Assembly: GCF_007197995.1 (NCBI RefSeq)
Contig: NZ_VKKH01000004.1
Coordinates: 186,001 to 250,000 of the forward strand
Length of the DNA: 64,000 nucleotides
Source of the DNA: Aliiglaciecola sp. M165
GTDB lineage: Bacteria > Pseudomonadota > Gammaproteobacteria > Enterobacterales > Alteromonadaceae
Direction of reading: 5' to 3'
Positions 21,941 to 29,920 of the stretch are shown here, one piece after another. Each line of letters starts with the position of its first letter. The first letter of the stretch is position 1. The position numbers were made by a program, and so were the translations under genes. The notes beneath the pieces were generated by a model. The model had not been told where the DNA came from, did not search any database, and saw nothing but the letters and a program-made list of their open reading frames with translations.

Positions 21941-23923
21941 ATGTATAAAAACGTCATTCCCGGAATGCTTGGCAGTATCGTGGCGGCTGCAGTGTTAGTA
22001 TTTGGGTTTGCCGAGCCAACCACACACAGTCTAAAAGTTCTTTGGTTCAGTGCAATTTGCGTGCTTATGGTAGTAAGAATTGTCGACGGCTTATATTGGT
22101 ATTACCGTCTTAAAGATACCAATTTTGAAGGCAGAGCTGCGATCACTCGTTTTATCACCGGTGCTGTAGCAACCGCGTTGTTATGGAGTGTATTTGCGGT
22201 AGGATTTTTTGACACTATGTCAGAAACTGAGTTTGCCGTAACCATGGCTATTTTATGTAGCATCGCCGCAGGTTCAAACAGTGTATTGTCTGGCCACAAA
22301 CAAACAGCGATTTTATTTGTTTTGCTTATGCTGGTACCTATCTCATCAATGGCCGTCATAGCGGGGACCCAAATTCATTTTTATTTGGGAATTTTAGGTT
22401 TGATGTTTAGTGTTGCGCTAAGTATGTCAGGGGTCAAGACAGCTAGACTAACCAGCGAAACCGTTGCTTTGCGCAATGAGAATAAGCAATTAGTCGACAA
22501 AATGCATAGTGAAATCGCACAAGTAGACGATGTTCACAAACAACTTTCAGATGCCTACGAGCGTCTAAACGAAGCAAATTCCTCGCTTGAAAAAGAAGTA
22601 GAGAGGCGAACAGAGGAAATCCGTGAACTGTCCAACCTCGACCCATTGACACAACTCTATAATCGTTCAGCATTCATTGCACAACTGAAAGCGACAGTTG
22701 ATGCAAGCGTAGAAAGGGGCCACTCGATCGCCTTGCTTTTTATTGATTTGAATGGATTTAAAAAGATAAATGATACTTTGGGTCATCAGGTGGGTGATGC
22801 CGTGTTAGTTGAAATAGCCAACCGTTTAGGTGCCTTCGCGAATGATTACCAAGCGGGTCGATGGGGTGGTGATGAATTTTTAATGTTACTGCCCTATGCC
22901 GATAGCGACACCGCTATGTCTGTCGCCAACGCACTGCAGGCTAGAATTTCTCAACCGTTGGATGTGATGTCGAATCAACTGCACCTTGATGCCACTATTG
23001 GTATCGCAATGCTACCAGAGCATACAGCCGATGAACTCGAACTGATCCAACTAGCCGACTTCGCCATGTTTGAACAGAAAAAGTTGCAACTAAGCACACC
23101 TCGCATGTTTACCCATGATCTGTTCCAAAGTCTAAAGAATGTCGAAGCGTTACGAGATGGACTTCAGGAAGCTATTAATAAAAAGCAACTCTACCTGTGT
23201 TACCAGCCGATTATATGCTGTAAATCAAAAGAACCCTGGTCATTTGAAGCCTTGCTACGTTGGAACTTTGACAACACATTAATCCGTCCTGATATCTTTA
23301 TTCCATTAGCTGAACAATCGGGATTTATTCACGATATTGGCGCTTGGGTGCTTAATAGAGCTTGTATCGATGCAAGTCAATGGCAACATAGTCCAGATGC
23401 ATCGGTATCGGTTAACGTATCGATCATTCAATTAATGGATGAAGATTTCATTAAAATTCTCGATAAAGCACTCGAAACCAGTAAATTACCCCCGGAAAGA
23501 CTGCATCTTGAAATTACTGAATCCATGTTTGCTGACAATAAACAGCGTGTCAGGGACCAACTTGACGCCATCAAGTCCCGTAAGGTTCAGGTTTCCATTG
23601 ATGATTTTGGCACCGGTTACTCCTCTTTGAGCCAGCTGCAAATGTTGAATTTTGACGTGATTAAAATTGACCGTTCATTTGTTCAAAATATGCAATCTGG
23701 CGGTGAAGCGATTATCAGAGCAACCTTATTTATCGCCAACGAATTTGGTAGCCAAACTGTTGCTGAAGGTATTGAATCAGAGCACGAGGCGATCAAGTTG
23801 TCTGAAATGGGCGTGGATTTCCTTCAAGGATTTATGTTTGCCAAACCTATGACCAATGATGATTTGCGTCTGTGGGTGGAAAAACAGGAAACCGCGCACC
23901 TAACCACAAACTCCGCATTTTAA
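21941..23923 (+). CDS. Membrane-bound GGDEF-EAL protein (c-di-GMP turnover)
   Basis: The 660-residue protein has about five to six N-terminal membrane helices (roughly residues 7-160), a coiled-coil segment (about 170-230), a GGDEF diguanylate cyclase domain (about 230-390) and an EAL phosphodiesterase domain (about 405-645). The cyclase signature GGDEF is intact in GRWGGDEFLML. The EAL side is also complete: EAL in SFEALLRW, Asn in VNVS, Glu in ITESMF, DDFGTGYSS, Lys in VIKID and Glu in VAEGIE. Either activity is therefore possible; in such hybrids one often dominates. It is a single gene with its own promoter region. The signal sensed by the membrane part is unknown. Confidence 0.9.
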   Translation: MYKNVIPGMLGSIVAAAVLVFGFAEPTTHSLKVLWFSAICVLMVVRIVDGLYWYYRLKDTNFEGRAAITRFITGAVATALLWSVFAVGFFDTMSETEFAVTMAILCSIAAGSNSVLSGHKQTAILFVLLMLVPISSMAVIAGTQIHFYLGILGLMFSVALSMSGVKTARLTSETVALRNENKQLVDKMHSEIAQVDDVHKQLSDAYERLNEANSSLEKEVERRTEEIRELSNLDPLTQLYNRSAFIAQLKATVDASVERGHSIALLFIDLNGFKKINDTLGHQVGDAVLVEIANRLGAFANDYQAGRWGGDEFLMLLPYADSDTAMSVANALQARISQPLDVMSNQLHLDATIGIAMLPEHTADELELIQLADFAMFEQKKLQLSTPRMFTHDLFQSLKNVEALRDGLQEAINKKQLYLCYQPIICCKSKEPWSFEALLRWNFDNTLIRPDIFIPLAEQSGFIHDIGAWVLNRACIDASQWQHSPDASVSVNVSIIQLMDEDFIKILDKALETSKLPPERLHLEITESMFADNKQRVRDQLDAIKSRKVQVSIDDFGTGYSSLSQLQMLNFDVIKIDRSFVQNMQSGGEAIIRATLFIANEFGSQTVAEGIESEHEAIKLSEMGVDFLQGFMFAKPMTNDDLRLWVEKQETAHLTTNSAF

Positions 23924-24008
23924 AAAATCCTGATTAACTTCCAATATCCGAATTGAAAGTTTACCGCGCCACGGGCACAATACTGCGTTTCGAATTTGAG
24001 AAGCTCCT

Positions 24009-24584
24009 ATGGCCCAGCTTTATTTCTATTACTCTGCTATGAATGCAGGTAAGTCGACCTCGTTGTTGCAATCAGCCTATAATTATCAAGAAAGAGGGAT
24101 GCGTGCTGAGATCTTTACAGCGGCTTTGGATGACCGTTATGGTCAGGGCAAGGTCTCTTCGAGAATCGGTTTGCATGCAACAGCCAACTTGTTTAGTGCT
24201 CAAAGCAATATGTTTGAGGACATCAAACAACTTTCCGAACAAGGCAAGATTGATTGCGTGTTTATTGATGAATCTCAGTTTTTATCGAAAGAACAGGTCA
24301 AACAACTAACTCAAGTTGTGGATTCACTGCGCATTCCGGTGCTGGCTTATGGGTTGCGTACCGACTTTTTGGGCGAAACCTTTGAAGGCAGCCATTACTT
24401 ACTCGCCTGGGCAGACAAAATGATAGAGCTAAAAACTGTCTGTCACTGCGGTCGCAAAGCAAATTTTGTGGTGCGGCGCGACGACAAAGGCGTTGCGGTT
24501 AAAGAAGGGGCGCAAGTACAGGTGGGCGGAAATGATTCCTACGAATCTATGTGTCGTAAACACTTTACAGAACTAGTTTGGTAA
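24009..24584 (+). CDS. tdk: Thymidine kinase
   Basis: Phosphorylates thymidine (salvage) using ATP. The protein is 191 residues, normal for the type II family. The P-loop is NAGKST (about residues 13-18), the DESQFL stretch contains the catalytic Glu, and paired zinc cysteines are seen in CHCGRKA and SMCRKHF. A strongly degenerated, internally deleted copy of this gene lies 4.3 kb downstream at 28341-28464. Confidence 0.95.
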   Translation: MAQLYFYYSAMNAGKSTSLLQSAYNYQERGMRAEIFTAALDDRYGQGKVSSRIGLHATANLFSAQSNMFEDIKQLSEQGKIDCVFIDESQFLSKEQVKQLTQVVDSLRIPVLAYGLRTDFLGETFEGSHYLLAWADKMIELKTVCHCGRKANFVVRRDDKGVAVKEGAQVQVGGNDSYESMCRKHFTELVW

Positions 24585-24811
24585 AAGCCTCTTTTCTAAT
24601 AGAGATCCCCGCTTCGTGGTGCACGCAAAATAAGCCGTTAGGGAACTTTTAAGTAGTAAGGTACATTAAGTGTATTGGTGAGATTAGCCTACGGAATGTT
24701 TCGGTCTAAATAACGAGTGACTTTATCGCAAGGACAATACCAGCTAGTGCAATTTTAGAGTATGTCAAAATCCAAATGGAATTAATTCCCTTTTAAAGCT
24801 GCTTAGGAGTT

Positions 24812-25390
24812 CTAACGGACGCAGCGTACTGAAAATCCATATTCAAGGTGTTGCGAAGCCTGGCGTATATCCTCTGAATTGAGCTCCAGTATGAAAGTCC
24901 ATCCAAATTCCTTGTCTTCCATATCCTTAGACCAAAAAATTGCTACTTTAGTAAACTTATTGGGATGTTCGCCATTATTACCGTATCCCGCAGGGAGAGC
25001 AGAGAATCCGCTTGTATCCTTGTTTACCTCTACCCCCCAGGCATTTTTTGCTTTGTAGTTACCCGCATTTGACTGCAACTCACCCTCGAACAGCTCTAGC
25101 CAGTCAAAATTTCCTGGAAGGCGCCAGCCAAGGGGGCAGGCTTGTGTGGCGCTGTTGAAATCATAAAGTAATCCATACTTCTCCGTTTTATCCTGTTGTT
25201 GATTTGGGGGATAGATGTTTAGTTGCCTGCCTTCTGATGACTTTGTGACTCGAAGGTTTGATGCCATCCATTCCAGGTTGCCAATTTCGATGGTTTGGTA
25301 TTGATTACCATCTATATCTGTTACCTGACTATAAGCATCGACTGTCAACAACATAGAAAGACTTAGGAGGAGAAGTTTATTCGAGAGCAT
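24812..25390 (-). CDS. Secreted FISUMP-domain protein
   Basis: A 192-residue protein with a clear signal peptide (MLSNKLLLLSLSMLLTVDAY, cleavage around residue 20). The rest is a Fibrobacter succinogenes major paralogous (FISUMP) domain: it opens with DIDGNQYQTIEIGNLEWMAS, contains CPLGWRLPGNFDWLEL, a Gly-rich FSALPAGYGNNGE segment and ends GFSVRCVR. The family is extracellular with no established function; it is commoner in Bacteroidetes and Fibrobacteres than in this group. The frame opens at a GTG (25441), but the ATG at 25390 gives the signal peptide. It lies inside the stretch bounded by tdk and the tdk relic, so acquisition by transfer is plausible (inference). Confidence 0.82.
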   Translation of the reverse strand: MLSNKLLLLSLSMLLTVDAYSQVTDIDGNQYQTIEIGNLEWMASNLRVTKSSEGRQLNIYPPNQQQDKTEKYGLLYDFNSATQACPLGWRLPGNFDWLELFEGELQSNAGNYKAKNAWGVEVNKDTSGFSALPAGYGNNGEHPNKFTKVAIFWSKDMEDKEFGWTFILELNSEDIRQASQHLEYGFSVRCVR

Positions 25391-25541
25391 GCGGATTACT
25401 TTCTGCAACAGAGAATATAAAGCGATACTGACACCTTTCACTCGTCAGTGAAACTCTCTTAATCTTGTTTTTTGGTGTATTTGACTTAACGGTTGTTTTC
25501 TTGAGACTGGGCAGGAATCATGCGAATAGGGTTACTGCAAA

Positions 25542-26459
25542 ATGTATCTGAACGAAACGCCTGATGAAATTTCACGTCCCCTCAAACTAATTTGGACAGT
25601 CGAAAATATTCAGTTACAGTCATACAATTCCAAGATAACGGTCAATAAATCTATTATGGAATCAATTTTTCACAAAGGTCAAAAATACACTCTACACATT
25701 GGTTTTAGGGATGACGACTCGCTTCGAATCCCCTTTAATCGACTAACCAAGAGAGTATATGGATTCGATTTTGAGAATTGGCACCAGCACGGATACTGGG
25801 GTGAGAAATACATCCCATATGCATTGATGCAAGGCGATGAGATGGTATCCAATGTATCGATAAGCATTATTGATTTTCTGGTTGATGAAAAAAAGCGCAC
25901 ATTTATTCAAATTGGCTCCGTCATGACCAATCCGGACAAAAGACATCAAGGGTTAAACAAGCTTCTGCTTGAAAAAGTGCTGCAAGATTGGCGTGATAAT
26001 TGCGATTTAATCTACCTATTTGCAAATAATACCGTTCTCGATTTCTATCCAAAATTTGGTTTTAGACAAATAGACCAGTGGCAATACGCTAGACAAATTA
26101 TTGCTAAAGGCAACAATCATAACGTCACTAAACTTGATATGTCATTGCCTGAAAACAAGCAACTCCTGCACGATAAAATCAATTGCTCGATTCCTGTATC
26201 TAAACTTTCTATGATCCAGAATGCTTCACTTGTTCTGTTTTACTACACCGTTTTTTTGGCACAAAACGTTTATCAGATTGATGAACTTAATGCCTTAGCG
26301 ATAGCAGACTTTGAAGATGGCGTCATGTATTTACACGATGTTTATTCTCAGAGTGATGTGGCATTAGATGAAGTGGTATCTGCGCTCGCAAACGATGCCG
26401 TTAATAATACCAATCCACACAAAGAAGTGGTCAGGCAGCGAGAAAGTAAATGGGCGTAA
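25542..26459 (+). pseudogene. GNAT-family N-acetyltransferase, truncated by a MITE-like insertion
   Basis: The open frame encodes 305 residues. The GNAT fold is seen in TFIQIGSVMTNPDKRHQG with the acetyl-CoA loop, followed by VLDFYPKFGF. Only the first 289 codons, ending at 26408, are native. The last 16 (beginning TNPHKEVVRQ) are read from the left end of the inserted element. Joining 26408 to 26672 restores the frame (AAT AAT ACG GTA GTG) and adds 48 codons ending FPVMSHA before a TGA at 26816. The ancestral protein was therefore about 337 residues. The start is uncertain: family members usually begin near the ATG at 25656 (MESIFHKGQK), and the 25542 ATG has only a distant AGGG. Because the N-terminal acetyltransferase fold is intact, some activity may remain. 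Confidence 0.85.
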
Positions 26460-26527
26460 TCAAGGCGCTTGAATGAAGGAAGAGTGGGGCTCTTTTAAGT
26501 TCAAGCAACGCTGAGTACGCCCATTTA
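26447..26527. repeat. Internal hairpin 1 of the MITE-like element
   Basis: TAAATGGGCGTA (26447-26458) is the exact reverse complement of TACGCCCATTTA (26516-26527). Further in, GCTTGAA (26467-26473) pairs with TTCAAGC (26500-26506), and AAGAG pairs with CTCTT around a G-rich loop. The whole 81 bases could fold as one long stem. Confidence 0.75.
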
Positions 26528-26543
26528 AATCTCGCCCGAAGGG

Positions 26544-26640
26544 AATGTCCCAGCGGCTTTTGACCTGCATTGTCGCTATTTGAAAGGGAACCACCCTTCG
26601 GGCATAGCGACGCTTTGTTCAAAAACCGCTGGGCGCATTC
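26544..26640. repeat. Internal hairpin 2 of the MITE-like element
   Basis: GAATG and CCCAGCGG (26549-26556) pair with CCGCTGGG (26626-26633) and CATTC (26636-26640). GTCGCTAT (26572-26579) pairs with ATAGCGAC (26604-26611), and AAGGG with CCCTT at the tip. An additional copy of CCCGAAGGG (26535-26543) is the reverse complement of most of CCCTTCGGG (26594-26602), giving an alternative pairing. Confidence 0.72.
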
Positions 26641-26671
26641 TGACTGATCACTTCTTTATGTGGATTGGTAT

Positions 26672-26818
26672 ACGGTAGTGCTAGGCTTTACCCCGCTTGA
26701 TAGCGGTGCATTTGACATACATAAACTGATTCCTGACGATGTTCTATTTGTACTCGACGACAAACACGGAATTTTTGAGAACAACAAACTCATGTTCCCC
26801 GTGATGTCTCATGCCTGA
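26672..26818 (+). pseudogene. Severed 3' end of the GNAT acetyltransferase gene
   Basis: Reading from ACG at 26672 gives 48 codons without interruption, beginning TVVLGFTPLDSGAFDIHKL and ending NNKLMFPVMSHA with TGA at 26816-26818. This tail resembles the C-terminus of this GNAT subgroup, as I remember it, and is in register with codon 289 of the upstream part. The reading frame is still intact, so the insertion may be fairly recent. The 111 bases after the stop show no feature. Confidence 0.82.
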
Positions 26819-26929
26819 TTGTATAGGCAGCTTGAATCGCTCTGTAACGCTTAACCTTACAAATCAGATAATTCCTTACATCGGACCTGATTTTTCTATT
26901 CCCACTTGAATTGAGGCTCAGTGTTGATA

Positions 26930-28201
26930 CTAATCTGAGCGGTTACTTCTTCGAGCAATAAAGAACAAGAATGTGCCAACCAACACGAAGCCACCGAGGG
27001 TCTGCCATTGCGTCACATTAGTCTGTGTCGTTAACCAGATGCTAAGTAACAGCGCAATGGGCGCTGCAATCAAAATAGTTGGGTTAAATGCCGGATAGCC
27101 AGCGCGTTGACGAAGAGTCGGCAGCGCAATGATCGATAAGATATAAGCGAGCAATCGAGCCAGTGTGCTTACAGCTGCTAGCGCTAGGAAATCGTCCCAT
27201 AACGAAAACAAGATCGCTCCAATCCCAAAAAAAATAATGGAGTTAGCAGGTGTGCCCCAACGCGATACCTTACCGAACCAGGCAGGTAACAGTGCATCAT
27301 CCGCAAGTGCCGGTGGCATTCGGCTCGCCGAAGTATGGCCTGCTGTGAGGTTAGCCAATACACTCACAACAATAGTCGCAGCGACCAGCAACGCGCCAAT
27401 ATCGCCGCCATACTCACCAGCTAACGACGTCAATGGAGCCTCGGGCCCTGTTCCCGCTATTACACTGTGACTGTATGCCCATTGCAGTCCAAAATAAATC
27501 AGCGTGACGACTGCGAGGCCAATCATCAACGCGCGCGGCATAGCGAATCTGGGATCTTTTGTTTCACCCGCCGGAATGGTTGCATTCTCAAAGCCTACAA
27601 AGGCATAAAGGGCGGCTAAAGCAATACCTTCAACAGCACTAAATTGCGGTAGCACCACTTCACCATCGTTTGAGGCTGCACCAATGCCAATGACCATCAA
27701 AATCAACAAGGGCAAAAGCTTAAATAGAGTCATAGTACCTAGTACGGCGACGACTCTCTTTATGCCGATAACGTTAATAATAGTAAGTCCACCCAATACA
27801 CAGATGATCAGTGCAATTTTTGCCGTTCCCTCGCCAACAGCCGGCCAAAGAGCTGCCGCATAAGCGACCATCACCAGTACATTGGCGCCTTGGCTGATCA
27901 GTCGTGCGGCAAAGAATGTCCAGCCAACGACAAACCCCGGATAGGCACCGAACGCATCGCCTACGTAACGCTGTGGTCCGCCCGAGCGATCGGTGAGTTT
28001 GGTGAGCTCGGCGAAGCAAAGTACGATAGTCATGACCAATACCCCACCTAAGAGTAACAACCAGGGTGCAAAAGTGCCGACGGCAGCATGAAGCGCTTCG
28101 GGGAGTCCAAAAATGCCTGCGCCAATCAGACCATTCACCACAATGAAAAAGACACCGAGCATTCCCATGTCACGACGATACTTTGAGATAGTGTTCTTCA
28201 A
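26930..28201 (-). CDS. APC-family amino acid permease
   Basis: A 423-residue inner-membrane transporter with about 12 membrane helices. The first helix contains GLIGAGIFGLP, the substrate-binding signature of the amino acid-polyamine-organocation family, and ALYAFVGFENATIPAGETKDP is the conserved helix 6-loop region. It probably imports or exchanges an amino acid; the substrate is not evident. The start appears to be TTG at 28201, preceded at about five bases by a strong GGAGGGG ribosome site. Its codons look more GC-rich than those of its neighbours (GCG, GCC and GGC are frequent), which fits acquisition by transfer. It lies between the interrupted acetyltransferase and the tdk relic. Confidence 0.87.
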   Translation of the reverse strand: MKNTISKYRRDMGMLGVFFIVVNGLIGAGIFGLPEALHAAVGTFAPWLLLLGGVLVMTIVLCFAELTKLTDRSGGPQRYVGDAFGAYPGFVVGWTFFAARLISQGANVLVMVAYAAALWPAVGEGTAKIALIICVLGGLTIINVIGIKRVVAVLGTMTLFKLLPLLILMVIGIGAASNDGEVVLPQFSAVEGIALAALYAFVGFENATIPAGETKDPRFAMPRALMIGLAVVTLIYFGLQWAYSHSVIAGTGPEAPLTSLAGEYGGDIGALLVAATIVVSVLANLTAGHTSASRMPPALADDALLPAWFGKVSRWGTPANSIIFFGIGAILFSLWDDFLALAAVSTLARLLAYILSIIALPTLRQRAGYPAFNPTILIAAPIALLLSIWLTTQTNVTQWQTLGGFVLVGTFLFFIARRSNRSD

Positions 28202-28340
28202 ACAGCCCCTCCAGGATATATTAATATAATAATCAGCAACTTAGTTGCATTGTAGGTGAAAGTAATGTGACTTGATAACGTTAAAACGCAGAAAGCTGAA
28301 ATTTACCAATAGCATCTAAACCTCAGCTACCATAAAACAA

Positions 28341-28464
28341 ATGGCGCACAATCAACTAAAGGTCTTTTTAATCTTATGTACTACTAACAATATGTTTGAC
28401 GAATCTCAGTTTTAATCTAATGAGCAGGAAAACAGTTTACAAAACTAGTTGAGTAAATATCCTG
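28341..28464 (+). pseudogene. Relic of a second tdk (thymidine kinase) copy
   Basis: Short blocks match tdk in the same order and strand: ATGGCGCA (28341-28348; tdk start ATGGCCCA); CAATATGTTTGA (28388-28399; identical to 24206-24217); GAATCTCAGTTTT (28401-28413; identical to 24270-24282, encoding ESQF), followed by a stop where tdk has Leu; and 28432-28457, which matches the last codons and stop of tdk (24560-24585) at 22 of 26 positions. An AGATCCC at 28474 matches the region 19 bases past the tdk stop. Large internal deletions and a stop codon make it non-functional. It lies in the 331-base gap between the permease and prsR. Confidence 0.68.
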
Positions 28465-28473
28465 GTCTTCAAA

Positions 28474-28514
28474 AGATCCCTACTTTGTGCTTTTTGAGAA
28501 GTCTGCAGGGATCT
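28474..28514 (-). terminator. Possible terminator of prsK-prsR
   Basis: AGATCCCT (28474-28481) and AGGGATCT (28507-28514) form an 8-bp stem with a 25-base loop. On the minus strand it follows the prsR stop by 19 bases and is succeeded by a short TTTT, so weak termination is possible. The left arm belongs to the stretch that resembles the region after tdk. Confidence 0.35.
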
Positions 28515-28532
28515 GCTATTCAACAAGACGAA

Positions 28533-29891
28533 CTAAGCCCCAGTTTTAATATCGTCCAAATGATATTTATCGATCAACGAGTACAATGTTGGTCTGGTGA
28601 CTCCCAGTAACTCCGCAGTGCGAGACATATTTTTGTCTGACTGGAAATAAGCACGCCTAATGGCCTTACTTTCCGCTTGCTCACGCACTTCACGCAAATT
28701 CAAGCTTTCACTTTCTTCGCCGTTCTCACGATAAACTAAACCCAAATCATCGGCTTGAATGGTACTACCTTCCGCGAGAATAACCGCCGATTTTAATTTG
28801 TTTTGAAGCTCGCGAATGTTGCCATTCCATTTGTGTTGCAGCATGGCTTTAACTGCGCCATCACTCAAACCTTTAACTTTAGTGCCAAACTCTTCGTTGT
28901 ATTGATTGAGGAAGGTTTTGGCCAACAAAATAACATCGTTTTCACGATCTCTTAGAGGCGGAATGCTGATAATAATTTCACCGACCCGGTAAAACAAATC
29001 TTCACGAAATGTCTGTTCGGAGACCATATCCTGAAGATTCCTATGTGTCGCACAAATGACTCGAATATCGACGGGAATTTCACTGCGTCCGCCAACGCGC
29101 TCTATTATACGCTCCTGCAAAAATCGTAACATTTTTGCCTGCAAACCCAGCGGCATATCACCAATTTCATCTAAAAATACAGTGCCTCCTTGGGCCGTCT
29201 CTATTTTTCCTAACGTCGTTTTATTTGCCCCCGTGAAAGCGCCTTTTTCATAACCAAAAAGTTCACTTTCCAACAGATTTTCAGGGATCGATGCACAGTT
29301 GATGGCCACAAAAGGCTTGTCTTTACGCAAACTGTGATCATGAATACTGCGGGCGAAAACTTCTTTACCTGTACCACTTTCACCAAGTAATAAAGTACTG
29401 ATGTCAGTTTGTGCGATTTTTTCTGCTTTGCGGCTGACCTGTTGAATGCTTTCGCTGTTTCCAATGATTTTACTCATTGAAGAAGAGGTTTTTGCTAGTT
29501 GCCTGTTTTCTTGCTCGAGATCATATAAATTCGCCGCTCGATTGATGAGTATTTGAATGGTGTCTGAATCGATTGGTTTTTGATAAAAGTCATAAGCACC
29601 AAGTGAAATGGCTTTTAACGCATTTTCCTTGTCGTTATTGCCTGTCACCACAATCACTTTTGTTTGTGGCGCTAATGCCAGTATTTCTTCCAGAGCCGCT
29701 AATCCTTCAGATGCATTGGCGGGATCGGGGGGAAGTCCAAGGTCTAACGTAATCACCTTAGGCTCATAACGTCGAAGTTGATTGATTGCAGATTGTCTGT
29801 CCTCTGCAAACACTACCTCATAGTCACTCAAACTCCATTTGAGCTGTTTTTGTATCCCCAAATCATCATCAACAACTAATATTCTGTCCAC
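28533..29891 (-). CDS. prsR: Sigma-54-dependent response regulator PrsR (PEP-CTERM system)
   Basis: A 452-residue NtrC-type regulator: receiver domain (about 1-120, phospho-acceptor Asp in VITLDLGLPPD), AAA+ sigma-54 activator domain (about 145-375) with Walker A GESGTGKE, the sigma-54-contacting GAFTGA loop and Walker B FLDEIGDM, and a C-terminal Fis-type HTH (MSRTAELLGVTRPTLYSLI). The start is GTG with AGGA upstream. The sequence and its pairing with a multi-spanning kinase match the PrsK/PrsR system, which controls genes for PEP-CTERM-sorted surface proteins and exopolysaccharide. No exosortase or PEP-CTERM protein is in this window. Confidence 0.88.
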   Translation of the reverse strand: MDRILVVDDDLGIQKQLKWSLSDYEVVFAEDRQSAINQLRRYEPKVITLDLGLPPDPANASEGLAALEEILALAPQTKVIVVTGNNDKENALKAISLGAYDFYQKPIDSDTIQILINRAANLYDLEQENRQLAKTSSSMSKIIGNSESIQQVSRKAEKIAQTDISTLLLGESGTGKEVFARSIHDHSLRKDKPFVAINCASIPENLLESELFGYEKGAFTGANKTTLGKIETAQGGTVFLDEIGDMPLGLQAKMLRFLQERIIERVGGRSEIPVDIRVICATHRNLQDMVSEQTFREDLFYRVGEIIISIPPLRDRENDVILLAKTFLNQYNEEFGTKVKGLSDGAVKAMLQHKWNGNIRELQNKLKSAVILAEGSTIQADDLGLVYRENGEESESLNLREVREQAESKAIRRAYFQSDKNMSRTAELLGVTRPTLYSLIDKYHLDDIKTGA

Positions 29892-29920
29892 TTAATCCTG
29901 GCTCCACTTCTTTGTAATTA

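Larger units (their letters stand above)
26409..26669. mobile_element. MITE-like element (261 bp) with about 29-bp terminal inverted repeats
   Basis: The ends are inverted repeats: 26409-26437 and the reverse complement of 26641-26669 match except at three positions, both beginning ACCAATCCACA. The dinucleotide AT at 26407-26408 is repeated at 26670-26671, a possible 2-bp target duplication. Inside are two long imperfect hairpins (26447-26527 and 26544-26640). There is no transposase frame, so it must be moved in trans. It interrupts the acetyltransferase gene, and short frames inside it on either strand are not likely to be genes. Confidence 0.82.

Noticed and set aside
26431-26622. A 63-codon minus-strand frame across the MITE
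   Set aside because: It lies wholly within the inserted element and its overlap with the GNAT tail, has no ribosome site, and is explained by the inverted-repeat structure.
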